The translations under genes and the position numbers were made by a program. A stretch of 64,000 nucleotides of DNA from JOPF136 sp963773835. Lineage in GTDB: Bacteria > Acidobacteriota > Terriglobia > Acidiferrales > UBA7541. Positions within the stretch are counted from its first letter, which is position 1; every line of letters starts with the position of its first letter. The notes under the pieces were generated by a model. The model was not told the DNA's origin. It searched no databases and worked only from the letters and a program-made list of their open reading frames with translations. The stretch covers positions 372,001-436,000 of the forward strand of contig CAVZCQ010000002.1 in the NCBI GenBank assembly GCA_963773835.1, in the 5' to 3' direction. Positions 19,943 to 27,158 of this stretch are shown one piece after another.

Positions 19943-21805
19943 TCAGAGCCGCATACCCACGCAACATCTATCAAGCAAAGCAATCGCAACTGAGACTCCA
20001 TAGCCCCGAATCACCGAAGACTGGGCGGTGCGGCTTATGCGCGGGAGCTTGCGTGCATTCATGCGGTGAGCTTGCAGCGCGGGCGACGCCCCCCCCCTGG
20101 TGGTTGTTTCCTTGGTGTGCGCATATCCGCCGTACCGCTTGACGGGCGACCAATCCGGACTGACCGGAAGCGCAGGCGGCGCCAGCTTCGAGAATTCACC
20201 GGCGGCGTGCACGACCCTGCCGCCGACGATCGTCAGTATCGATTCAAGCTGCTTGATCTCTTCTTCAGGAATTGAGAAATAGTCGGCGGAAAGAACAGCC
20301 AGGTCGGCCAGTTGCCCTGGCGCCAGCGCACCCTTCTTGCCGTTTTCGCTGGAAAGCCAACTGCTCCCCAGCGTGTACAGCTTGAGCGCCTCCGCGCGGT
20401 CCATCAGGTTTTCCTGGGTGTAAAGGCTCAGGCCGCCGATCGTTTTCCCCGTCGCCAGCCAGTAAAGCGACAGGAACGGGTTGTAGCTCGACACGCGCGT
20501 CGCGTCCGTGCCGGCACCCACCGGAACGCCCATCTCCAGCATCCGGCGGATGGGCGGCGAACGCCGGGCCTGCTGCGCGCCGTAGCGTTCGACAAAATAC
20601 TCCCCCTGGAAGGCCATCCGGTTTTGCACGGCGATGCCCCCGCCGAGCGCCTTGACTCGCTCGATGTTGCGGTCGGAAATGGTTTCGCAGTGATCGAAGA
20701 ACCAGTGCAACCCGTCGAAGGGAATCTCGCGGTTCACCTGCTCGTACACGTCGAGTGCCCGGGAGATCGTTTCGTTGTACGTGGTATGCAGCCGGAACGG
20801 CCAGCGGTTCTCCGCCAGGTGCCGGATGACCGCCTTCAGTTCGCTTTCCATCACCGGCGCCATGTCCGGACGCGGCTGGAGAAAATCTTCAAAGTCCGCG
20901 GCGGAAAAGACCAGCATCTCTCCCGCGCCGTTTACGCGGTAGTAGTCGTCCCCCTCGCCGGGCCTGGTCATCTTCGTCCACTTTTGGAAGTCGGAGAGCT
21001 CCCCCTTCGGTTTTTGCGTAAAGAGGTTGTAGGCCAGACGCACGGAAAGTTCGCCATTGCGGTGGAGTTCGTTCACCACTCCATAGTCGTCCGGATAATT
21101 CTGGAAGCCGCCGCCGGCGTCGATCGCGCTGGTGATGCCGAACCGGTTCAGTTCCCGGAAGAACAGCCGCGAGGAATTGAGCTGGTCCTCGCGCGACAGC
21201 TTGGGCCCCTTGGCCAGCGTCGAGTAAAGGATGTTGGCATTCGGCTTGGCAAGCAGAAGGCCCGTGGGATTGCCCTTCGCGTCGTACTGGATTTCTCCCG
21301 CCGGCGGTGCGGGAGTGTCCTTGGTGTATCCCACCGCGCGCAGCGCGGCGCCGTTCAGCAGCGCGCGGTCGTACAGGTGAAGTACAAAGACGGGCGTTTC
21401 CGGCGCCACAGCGTTGATTTCCTCGAGCGTAGGCATGCGGCGTTCGGCGAACTGGAATTCCGTCCAGCCGCCCACCACTCGAACCCATTGTGGAGGCGGC
21501 GTGCGCGCCGCTTGCTCCTTCAACATGCGCAGCGCATCGGCCAGCGAAGGTACGCCGTCCCAGCGCAGTTCCATGTTGTAGTTCAATCCGCCGCGGATCG
21601 GATGCATGTGCGAATCGTTGAGGCCGGGGATCACCGTCCGGCCTCGAGCGTCAATCACCTGGGTGGCGGGCCCGCGCAGCCGCAGGATTTCATCGTTTGA
21701 GCCGGTTGCGCTGATCTTCCCGCCCTCGATGGCGAGAGCCTCCGCCACCGAGGGCGTTCCGTTTGTGGCAATTCGGGCGTTGTGAAGGATCGTTTCGGCC
21801 GGCAT
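19943..21805 (-). CDS. Amidohydrolase (YtcJ-like), C-terminus altered by a frameshift
   Basis: This metal-dependent hydrolase of about 620 residues has the YtcJ/AtzF-like layout. It shows the N-terminal beta-sandwich (ETILHNARIAT), metal site GLNDSHMHPIRGG, LHWFFDHCETISDRN, and GVPVGAGTDATRVSSYNP with the late catalytic Asp. ADLAVLSADYFSIPEEEI returns to the sandwich. ATG 21805 has AAGGAG 6 nt upstream. After residue ~568 the frame changes character: a run of nine G (20089-20097, minus strand) is followed by an atypical tail. Adding one G would give a tail ending LWSLSCDCFA at 19971, which looks like the family's own C-terminus. Likely co-transcribed after the isochorismatase gene. Confidence 0.85.
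   Translation of the reverse strand: MPAETILHNARIATNGTPSVAEALAIEGGKISATGSNDEILRLRGPATQVIDARGRTVIPGLNDSHMHPIRGGLNYNMELRWDGVPSLADALRMLKEQAARTPPPQWVRVVGGWTEFQFAERRMPTLEEINAVAPETPVFVLHLYDRALLNGAALRAVGYTKDTPAPPAGEIQYDAKGNPTGLLLAKPNANILYSTLAKGPKLSREDQLNSSRLFFRELNRFGITSAIDAGGGFQNYPDDYGVVNELHRNGELSVRLAYNLFTQKPKGELSDFQKWTKMTRPGEGDDYYRVNGAGEMLVFSAADFEDFLQPRPDMAPVMESELKAVIRHLAENRWPFRLHTTYNETISRALDVYEQVNREIPFDGLHWFFDHCETISDRNIERVKALGGGIAVQNRMAFQGEYFVERYGAQQARRSPPIRRMLEMGVPVGAGTDATRVSSYNPFLSLYWLATGKTIGGLSLYTQENLMDRAEALKLYTLGSSWLSSENGKKGALAPGQLADLAVLSADYFSIPEEEIKQLESILTIVGGRVVHAAGEFSKLAPPALPVSPDWSPVKRYGGYAHTKETTTRGGASPALQAHRMNARKLPRISRTAQSSVIRGYGVSVAIALLDRCCVGMRL
20089..20097 (-). repeat. Nine-base poly-G tract (coding strand) inside the amidohydrolase gene
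   Basis: Nine C on the plus strand read as G9 in the coding direction. One more G switches the gene to a frame ending in LWSLSCDCFA. Such a homopolymer could be a phase-variable site, a real mutation or a sequencing indel. Confidence 0.6.
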
Positions 21806-21838
21806 GCCCATCTCCTTGATTCGATCTGCTGCGTGCGT

Positions 21839-22558
21839 TTACTTGTGCGCGGCAGTCGCGGCTGCCGGGACGGTGTACTCGGGAAACTTCGTTGGCGGAG
21901 CGCCGTGCACCATCGTATAGGCGTATTCCACGCCGATGCCGTACGCTCCATAGTGGTTCTTCACGATGTCCATGACCGCGTCGTAGGTGCCTTTGTGCGC
22001 CCAGTCCCGCTGCCATTCCAGCATGGTCGAAAGAGAGGTGACCGGCTTCGCCCCGGCCTGGATCACGCGCTTCATGGCGTTGTCATGGGCGAGTTGGCTC
22101 ACGTCTCCGCAACAATCCTCGACCACGTAAATTTCGTAGCCGTCGTGAATCGCCTGAACGGTCGGGAGCGCGACGCAGGTTTCCGTCCATAGCCCGGCCA
22201 GCACGATTTTCTTCCGTCCGCTTTTTTCAATCGCGGCGACAAAGTTTTTGTCGTCCCACGAGTTCATCGAGGAACGCTCAATGGGCACGCGGCCCGGGAA
22301 GATGGCCAGAAGTTGCGGCCACATGTTCCCGCTGAAGCCTTTGGTTTCCACCGTGCTGAGCACCACGGGCACATCAAACACCCTGGTGGCCTTTGCCAGC
22401 GCCAACACGTTGTTGATGATGCCCTGGCGGTCGAAATTGCTGACGCCGAACAGCATTTGCGGCTGGTGGTCAATCAGCGCCACCACGCAGTTGTCCGGGG
22501 TCAGCAGCCCTTTTTCGCTGAGTTTGGGACGATTTCCGTTTTTCGCCTGCGAAGCCAT
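21839..22558 (-). CDS. Isochorismatase-family cysteine hydrolase (YcaC-like)
   Basis: This 239-residue cytoplasmic hydrolase shows the family triad regions: Asp in VVALIDHQPQMLFG, Lys in RKKIVLAGLWTE and nucleophile Cys in GLWTETCVALPTVQ. It also has GYEIYVVEDCCGDVS. The order matches the YcaC/nicotinamidase-like branch acting on amide or similar C-N bonds. The substrate is unknown. It lies 33 nt upstream of the amidohydrolase on the same strand, so the two hydrolases probably act in one pathway. Confidence 0.9.
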   Translation of the reverse strand: MASQAKNGNRPKLSEKGLLTPDNCVVALIDHQPQMLFGVSNFDRQGIINNVLALAKATRVFDVPVVLSTVETKGFSGNMWPQLLAIFPGRVPIERSSMNSWDDKNFVAAIEKSGRKKIVLAGLWTETCVALPTVQAIHDGYEIYVVEDCCGDVSQLAHDNAMKRVIQAGAKPVTSLSTMLEWQRDWAHKGTYDAVMDIVKNHYGAYGIGVEYAYTMVHGAPPTKFPEYTVPAAATAAHK

Positions 22559-22856
22559 AGTTTCGATTCTCCTTTCCGAGGGTTTGAAGTGTACGTCGAA
22601 AAAAGCCGCGGGCCATAGGATGCCGTGCCGCCGCTACCGGTCACAACAAACTTCCCCCGCTCCTATTTGGCGCTGCCCTCGCGCCGGGGGAGCCATCCCG
22701 ACGGGCCACTTGCCACTGCTCTCGTGGTATCTTCTCGTCGCCGAAAAATGCGGGAAAAATGGCGCGGTCTGAATTTGCGCCGCGCTCCGGCACTCGCGCC
22801 GCATCACCAGCCGGCAGCGAAACGTCAATACGCCCGCTCACAAGGAGCCGAATGCA

Positions 22857-24941
22857 ATGACCATGCCTCTCCGCAGTCCCCAGCCTGAACGCCCGATGGT
22901 TTCCCGGCCGCTCTCCGCGCGTCTTTGCTGCACGCTGCTGTTCGCCCTGGCCCTCGTGTTTGCCGGGCTTGCTCTGGCCCGCGGCGCGCGCGCGCAGGCG
23001 CGGCGCGTGGAGATCACCGATCTGGCGAAAATCGTCTCGGTCTCCGACCCGCAGATTTCCCCCGATGGAAAATCCATCGCCTGCGTCGTTTCCCGTCCCA
23101 ATCTGGAAGACGACCGCAGCGATCGCGAGCTTCTGCTCGTGGACATCGCCACCGGAGCCCAGCGCCCCCTCACCTACCAGCGCAAGGGCGTCGGCTCGCC
23201 CCGCTGGTCTCCCAGCGGCGACCGCCTGGCGTTTGAAGCCGTGGCCGGCGAGGGCAAGGACGCGCATCCTCAAGTCTTCATCCTGTCCATGGCCGGCGGA
23301 GACGCGCGCAAGCTCACCGATGCGCCGCAAGGCGTCGAACAGTTTGCCTGGCGGCCCAATGGCCTCGATATCGCCTACGTCACCTCCGACGAGCCGGCCA
23401 ACAAGAAGGAAATCGAAAAACATAACGACGCCTTCGAAGTCGACGACGACGACTTCCTGACCACTTCCGCGGCCATGCCCTCGCACATCTGGCTGATTCC
23501 CGCCGCCGGCGGCACTCCGCGCCGGCTCACCTCCGGCTCCTGGAGCGTGCCCAAGAGCGCGCCTCCCGGCCCTCCCGCTTCTCCGCTTTCCTGGTCTCCC
23601 GACGGCCGCCTCCTGGCCTTCACCCGGCAGGAAACCCCTCATTTCGGCGACAACGACCTCACTACGCTTGAAATCCTCACCGTGGAAACCGGCGAAATCC
23701 GCAAGCTCACCCATCACTCGTCGTTTGAGAGCTTCGCTGTCTTCTCGCCCGACGGCTCCCAGCTCGCCTACTGGTATCCGCGCGACGGCGATCCAAACAA
23801 CGAGATGGAGATTTACGTCACTTCTGTGTCCGGCGGCGACGGCACAGACGCCACACGCGATATCGATCACGATATCCAGCGCGTCATCTGGATGCCCGGC
23901 GGCAAGTCCCTGCTCGTCGGCGGTCACGACGGCACCGACACTTCCCTGTGGCTCCAACCGCTGGCCGGCCCGGCCAAAAAGCTCGCCCTCGCGGGCATCG
24001 CTCCTTCGTGGGGTTTCTGGGTGGACGCCTTCGTCGGCGCCAAGGGCGACATCGCATTCACCGGAAGCACCCGCACTCAGCCCACCGAGCTGTACTACAT
24101 GGCTTCCCCCGACGCTCCGCCGAAGCGCCTCACCGACTTCAACAAGGAAATCGCTTCGCTCTCGCTGGGCGCCATCGAGAGGTTCGAGTGGACCGGCCCG
24201 GACGGATTCCAGGAAGACGGCGTCATCGTCTATCCGCCCGATTTCCAGAAAGACCGCAAATATCCGCTCGTGCTCCTGATCCATGGCGGACCCCAGGCCT
24301 CTTCCATCACTTCGTTCAGCCTGATTTCGCAGGTCGTGGCCGCTCACGGCTATATTGTTTTTTCGCCGAATTACCGCGGCAGCGACAACCTGGGCAATCG
24401 CTACCAGCGCGCCATCTGGAACGATGCCGGCGCAGGGCCGGGCCGCGACGTCATGGCGGGCCTTGCCGCGCTCGAGAAAAAGGGATTCATCGACGAAACC
24501 AAAATCGGGGTCAGCGGATGGTCCTACGGCGGCTATATGACCTCCTGGCTCATCGGCCACTATCACGTCTGGAAAGCCGCCATCGCCGGAGCGTCCGTCA
24601 CGGACCTGAGCGAGGAATACAATCTCTCCGACGGAAACGTCACCGGCCGGTACAGCTTCAAGGGCTCGCCCTGGGTGGGCGACAACCGCGCAGCCTATGT
24701 CGAGCAGTCGCCCATCACCTCCGCGTCCGAGGTCAATACTCCTACGCTGATCCTGCACGACACGGGCGACGCGCGCGTGCCCATCACGCAGTCCTTCCAG
24801 CTCTATCACGCGCTCAAGGATAACCACGTGCCCGTAAAGTTCATCGCCTATCCCGTCCCCGGCCATTTTCCCGGCGACCCTGTACGCCAGATGGACGTCT
24901 ATCGCCGCTGGGTTGACTGGATGGACCAGCACCTGAAATAG
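22857..24941 (+). CDS. S9-family prolyl oligopeptidase-like serine peptidase, exported
   Basis: This 694-residue enzyme has a signal peptide after a basic start (LCCTLLFALALVFAGLALARGARA). An N-terminal beta-propeller follows with WD40/TolB-like repeats (SDPQISPDGKSIACVVS, SPRWSPSGDRLAF, SWSPDGRLLAF). The C-terminal alpha/beta hydrolase has the triad Ser556 in GWSYGG, Asp638 in GDARVP and His670 in PGHFPG. These features define acylaminoacyl-peptidase or dipeptidyl-peptidase types that cut short peptides. It is monocistronic, with AAGGAG upstream of the ATG. Confidence 0.92.
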   Translation: MTMPLRSPQPERPMVSRPLSARLCCTLLFALALVFAGLALARGARAQARRVEITDLAKIVSVSDPQISPDGKSIACVVSRPNLEDDRSDRELLLVDIATGAQRPLTYQRKGVGSPRWSPSGDRLAFEAVAGEGKDAHPQVFILSMAGGDARKLTDAPQGVEQFAWRPNGLDIAYVTSDEPANKKEIEKHNDAFEVDDDDFLTTSAAMPSHIWLIPAAGGTPRRLTSGSWSVPKSAPPGPPASPLSWSPDGRLLAFTRQETPHFGDNDLTTLEILTVETGEIRKLTHHSSFESFAVFSPDGSQLAYWYPRDGDPNNEMEIYVTSVSGGDGTDATRDIDHDIQRVIWMPGGKSLLVGGHDGTDTSLWLQPLAGPAKKLALAGIAPSWGFWVDAFVGAKGDIAFTGSTRTQPTELYYMASPDAPPKRLTDFNKEIASLSLGAIERFEWTGPDGFQEDGVIVYPPDFQKDRKYPLVLLIHGGPQASSITSFSLISQVVAAHGYIVFSPNYRGSDNLGNRYQRAIWNDAGAGPGRDVMAGLAALEKKGFIDETKIGVSGWSYGGYMTSWLIGHYHVWKAAIAGASVTDLSEEYNLSDGNVTGRYSFKGSPWVGDNRAAYVEQSPITSASEVNTPTLILHDTGDARVPITQSFQLYHALKDNHVPVKFIAYPVPGHFPGDPVRQMDVYRRWVDWMDQHLK

Positions 24942-25078
24942 GGACAATCCTGCCCGCGGGCCCCATCCCCCGCGCCAGCTCCAGGACTTGATTCGGGAAA
25001 ACGGTGCGCGTATGTTGAGCGGCAATTGCAAGCCCGGCTCTGACCCCAGTCGCAGGAGCGCGATATCGAGGAAGCCAG

Positions 25079-25372
25079 ATGAACTCGATGCTTCCAACTC
25101 TCGCGGCGGCATTGCTCCAGGATTCGTCGAGGTCAACAACGGCTACAGCTCTGTTCCTGGTAGGCGGCGCGTTTATTCTGATCGGGCAGTTCAAAATCAT
25201 CGTGCTGGCCTTTCGCAAGGGTCTGACCTGGGGATTCAACTGCCTGCTGGTTCCTGGCGTTACATTGATTTTCGTTCTGCTCCACTGGGATATCGCCGGG
25301 TCGCTGTTTCTTCTCCAACTCGTGGGAGCCGGACTGATGTTCATGTCCATAATGATGGGCGGAGGCAGTTGA
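25079..25372 (+). CDS. Small hypothetical membrane protein, 97 residues
   Basis: The product has three hydrophobic segments (about residues 22-45, 52-68 and 71-92: ALFLVGGAFILIGQFKIIVLA, LLVPGVTLIFVLL, SLFLLQLVGAGLMFMSIMM) and a short Gly-rich end. GAGGAAGCCAG precedes the ATG. No family was recognised. It stands alone, 137 nt after the S9 peptidase stop. Confidence 0.6.
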   Translation: MNSMLPTLAAALLQDSSRSTTATALFLVGGAFILIGQFKIIVLAFRKGLTWGFNCLLVPGVTLIFVLLHWDIAGSLFLLQLVGAGLMFMSIMMGGGS

Positions 25373-25380
25373 TCTTGTAG

Positions 25381-25430
25381 CTCAGGTCCCGACCCCGATC
25401 CCGAGTTTTCGGGACGGGGTCTGACCTGAG
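25381..25430. repeat. Long REP-like hairpin
   Basis: Outer arms CTCAGGTC (25381) and GACCTGAG (25423-25430) enclose inner arms GACCCCG/CGGGGTC and CCCGA/TCGGG around a TTT loop. The result is a stem of roughly 22 pairs just after the small membrane gene. It lacks a downstream T-run. It and the next hairpin are all that I see in the 352-nt gap 25373-25724. Confidence 0.55.
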
Positions 25431-25482
25431 GCACGTTCCGCGCGCCGCGAACTGTAGGGGCGCACCGACGTGTGAGCCCGCA

Positions 25483-25501
25483 GTCCCGACCTGGTCGGGA
25501 C
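25483..25501. repeat. Perfect palindrome GTCCCGACC-T-GGTCGGGAC
   Basis: Nine-base perfect arms flank a single T. It is an intergenic REP-like palindrome of the same flavour as its neighbour at 25381. Confidence 0.55.
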
Positions 25502-25724
25502 GCACAAACCGCGTGATCCGTCGCAGATTTCGAGCCCCCCGGAGAGGGCCGCACCCCCGGAGCATCACAGGTCACACTGCCAGGTGATGCGGAGCGCAGC
25601 AATTTTGAGCCCATGGGAGTAATGAAGTGTGGGGGACGGAATGAACTCACGATCCTATGCCTTCCTGTGGAAGGCCGGGTGAATCAGCGGCATCGCCCTC
25701 CGGCGAAAGAAAGATGGAGGAACC

Positions 25725-26045
25725 ATGTACGCACGTCACGTTTCCCTGCAACTGAAGCCGAATTTTGCGAAGGAATTTCCGGTCACCTTTGAGAAGGAGA
25801 TCCTGCCCCTGCTCAAGAAGCAGAAGGGATTCCTGGACGAGATCCTTCTGGTGGCGCCCGACAAGAATGAGCTGGTGGCCATCAGCCTATGGGACACCAA
25901 GGACTACGCGGAGATTTACCATCGGGAGATGTATCCCAAGGTCGAGAAGCTGGTGGAGAAGTACGCCGTGGGAGTCCCGGTCGTCAAGAAGTTCGAAGCC
26001 GAATACTCCACCTTCCACAAGATTTCCTTCGCAGTGCCTGTCTGA
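25725..26045 (+). CDS. Small alpha/beta protein resembling the ABM (antibiotic biosynthesis monooxygenase-like) fold
   Basis: This 106-residue soluble protein begins YARHVSLQLKPNFAKEFPVT. It continues with FEKEILPLLKKQKGFLDEI, then LVAPDKNELVAISLWDTKDYAEIYH. The strand-helix-strand-strand order with a Trp in SLWDTKD is typical of the dimeric ferredoxin-like ABM/YgiN fold. No catalytic role can be assigned. GGAGG lies before the ATG, and a clear intrinsic terminator follows 24 nt after the stop, so it is transcribed alone. Confidence 0.72.
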   Translation: MYARHVSLQLKPNFAKEFPVTFEKEILPLLKKQKGFLDEILLVAPDKNELVAISLWDTKDYAEIYHREMYPKVEKLVEKYAVGVPVVKKFEAEYSTFHKISFAVPV

Positions 26046-26069
26046 TTCCAGACGCTTCGGTTGTCGGAT

Positions 26070-26099
26070 GAGGGGGCGAACTCAGCCCCCTCTTTTATT
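26070..26099 (+). terminator. Rho-independent terminator
   Basis: GAGGGGGC (26070-26077) pairs perfectly with GCCCCCTC (26085-26092) around a 7-nt loop and is followed by TTTTATT. It ends the transcript of the 25725 gene. Confidence 0.88.
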
Positions 26100-26194
26100 G
26101 CCGGGCGTCAGCATCCGACCAGGATGTGCGCTTTTTGCATCCCAACAGTTCGGGGCTGATCCTGAGTGAAGTTGCCAAGGGCCGGTTGCTGTAG

Positions 26195-26228
26195 GGCCTG
26201 CCCGCCGAAGCCTTGGCGTAGCCAGGCC
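26195..26228. repeat. REP-like palindrome with CGCCGAAGC core
   Basis: GGCCTG (26195-26200) and CAGGCC (26223-26228) bracket an inner imperfect palindrome around GCCGAAGCCTTGGC. It lies in the short gap between convergent genes and looks like a dispersed intergenic element. Confidence 0.45.
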
Positions 26229-26244
26229 GTCGAACCCTGGCGCT

Positions 26245-26436
26245 TCAATTAACCATCTTACGATCTGCTTGCGCGGCCCTCGTTTTCACTATTTGCGCGA
26301 CAGGTTGGTGGCTCAGCTCTTTTTCAGCTCTGACCCAGTCCTCCACATCTCTTCCGTGTTTCCCGCCGCGTTCAAGATAGAGCTCATGAGCTCGGTGAGC
26401 GATCTCTTCTCTCAATGGTTCTGTGCGTCTAAACAT
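26245..26436 (-). CDS. DUF2934 domain protein, 63 residues
   Basis: This small basic protein shows the DUF2934 pattern: EIAHRAHELYLERGGKHG, then DVEDWVRAEKEL. That is the I-x-x-R-A-Y/H-E-L-Y-x-x-R-G-x-x-x-G and DW-x-x-AE core. The function of DUF2934 is not known. Members often sit near stress genes. GGGGG precedes the ATG by 5 nt. It is 62 nt downstream of hsp20 on the same strand, with an intervening hairpin. Confidence 0.88.
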   Translation of the reverse strand: MFRRTEPLREEIAHRAHELYLERGGKHGRDVEDWVRAEKELSHQPVAQIVKTRAAQADRKMVN

Positions 26437-26458
26437 CGCAACCCCCTTGCTTGTTCGT

Positions 26459-26484
26459 ACGGAGGCCGGACCGCCGGCCTCCGT
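26459..26484 (-). ncRNA. Intercistronic mRNA hairpin between hsp20 and the DUF2934 gene
   Basis: Perfect 11-bp arms ACGGAGGCCGG and CCGGCCTCCGT enclose a 4-nt loop in the 62-nt gap. No T-run follows on the minus strand, so it is more likely a processing or stability element than a full terminator. It could separate the expression levels of the two genes. Confidence 0.5.
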
Positions 26485-26498
26485 ATCTGAGTCGTGGA

Positions 26499-26954
26499 TT
26501 AGTTGCTTTTTGCTGAGACGCTGATCTTTATCTGTTTCGGCTTCGACTCCTCACGCTTCGTTATATGCAGGGTCAAAACCCCGGTGCGATACTCCGCACG
26601 AATGCTCTCGGAGTTGACCGTGGCTGGCAGGGAGAAGCTCCGCATGAACGATCCATACGCGCGTTCCATTCGGAGGTAGCTGTCTTCGCTGACGGCCTTG
26701 TCGCACTTCCGCTCTCCGCGGATGGTCAACATATTGTTTTCCACGCGGACGTCAATGTCCTTGTCTTGAAGATCCGGCAGGTCGGCCTTTACCACCAATT
26801 CGCTCTCGGTTTCGTATATGTCCACCGGTGGCGCCCAGGTTGCCAGGTCGGCATGAGCCGAGCGTTCACGAGTAAATTTGTCCTCCAAGAAACGATTGAT
26901 CTGGTCCTGGAAAGTCAAACCGTGGGACTGGTCCCAGCGCGTAAGAGTGGTCAT
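26499..26954 (-). CDS. Small heat shock protein (Hsp20/alpha-crystallin)
   Basis: This 151-residue ATP-independent chaperone contains the alpha-crystallin domain (about residues 42-140): WAPPVDIYETESELVVKADL, DIDVRVENNMLTIRGERK, RMERAYGSFMRSFSLP, and the GVLTLHI beta strand. A short basic tail ends KQIKISVSAKSN. It holds unfolding proteins in a refoldable state. ATG 26954 has AAGGAGG 5 nt upstream, so the nine residues before it in the open frame are not used. A sigma32-like promoter lies about 90 nt upstream. Confidence 0.95.
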   Translation of the reverse strand: MTTLTRWDQSHGLTFQDQINRFLEDKFTRERSAHADLATWAPPVDIYETESELVVKADLPDLQDKDIDVRVENNMLTIRGERKCDKAVSEDSYLRMERAYGSFMRSFSLPATVNSESIRAEYRTGVLTLHITKREESKPKQIKISVSAKSN

Positions 26955-27043
26955 CGCAACCTCCTTGGTTGTCTTGGCCAAGGGGGGATGCGGATAACCT
27001 TCTTTAGTTCAGCAGATCTGAAGATTCCCTCAGTCTGTTAACC

Positions 27044-27074
27044 ACTATGGGTTAAGTCTCCGTGCCTGTCAAGC
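27044..27074 (-). promoter_or_regulatory. Heat-shock (sigma32-like) or sigma70 promoter of hsp20
   Basis: Read on the minus strand, GCTTGACA is followed after 15 nt by CCCATAGT. This is close to the sigma32 pattern CTTGAAA-N13-17-CCCATnT. It also contains a sigma70-type TTGACA-N17-CATAGT. An inverted repeat TTAACC/GGTTAA (27038-27055) overlaps the -10. The leader to ATG 26954 would be about 80 nt. Confidence 0.55.
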
Positions 27075-27147
27075 ATAATCTGAGCTCATTTTGCAGGACC
27101 AATCAGCGCTAGTTGATCTCGCGGAAGCACCCGGCCACCCCCCTTTC

Positions 27148-27153
27148 TATACT
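27148..27153 (+). promoter_or_regulatory. Candidate -10 (TATACT) of the SPARTA operon
   Basis: TATACT ends only 5 nt before the GTG at 27159, so a transcript initiated here would begin at or just after that codon. Either translation is leaderless from GTG 27159, or it starts at GTG 27225, which has GAGG 5 nt upstream. No good -35 box was found. Confidence 0.35.
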
Positions 27154-27158
27154 CTGCG

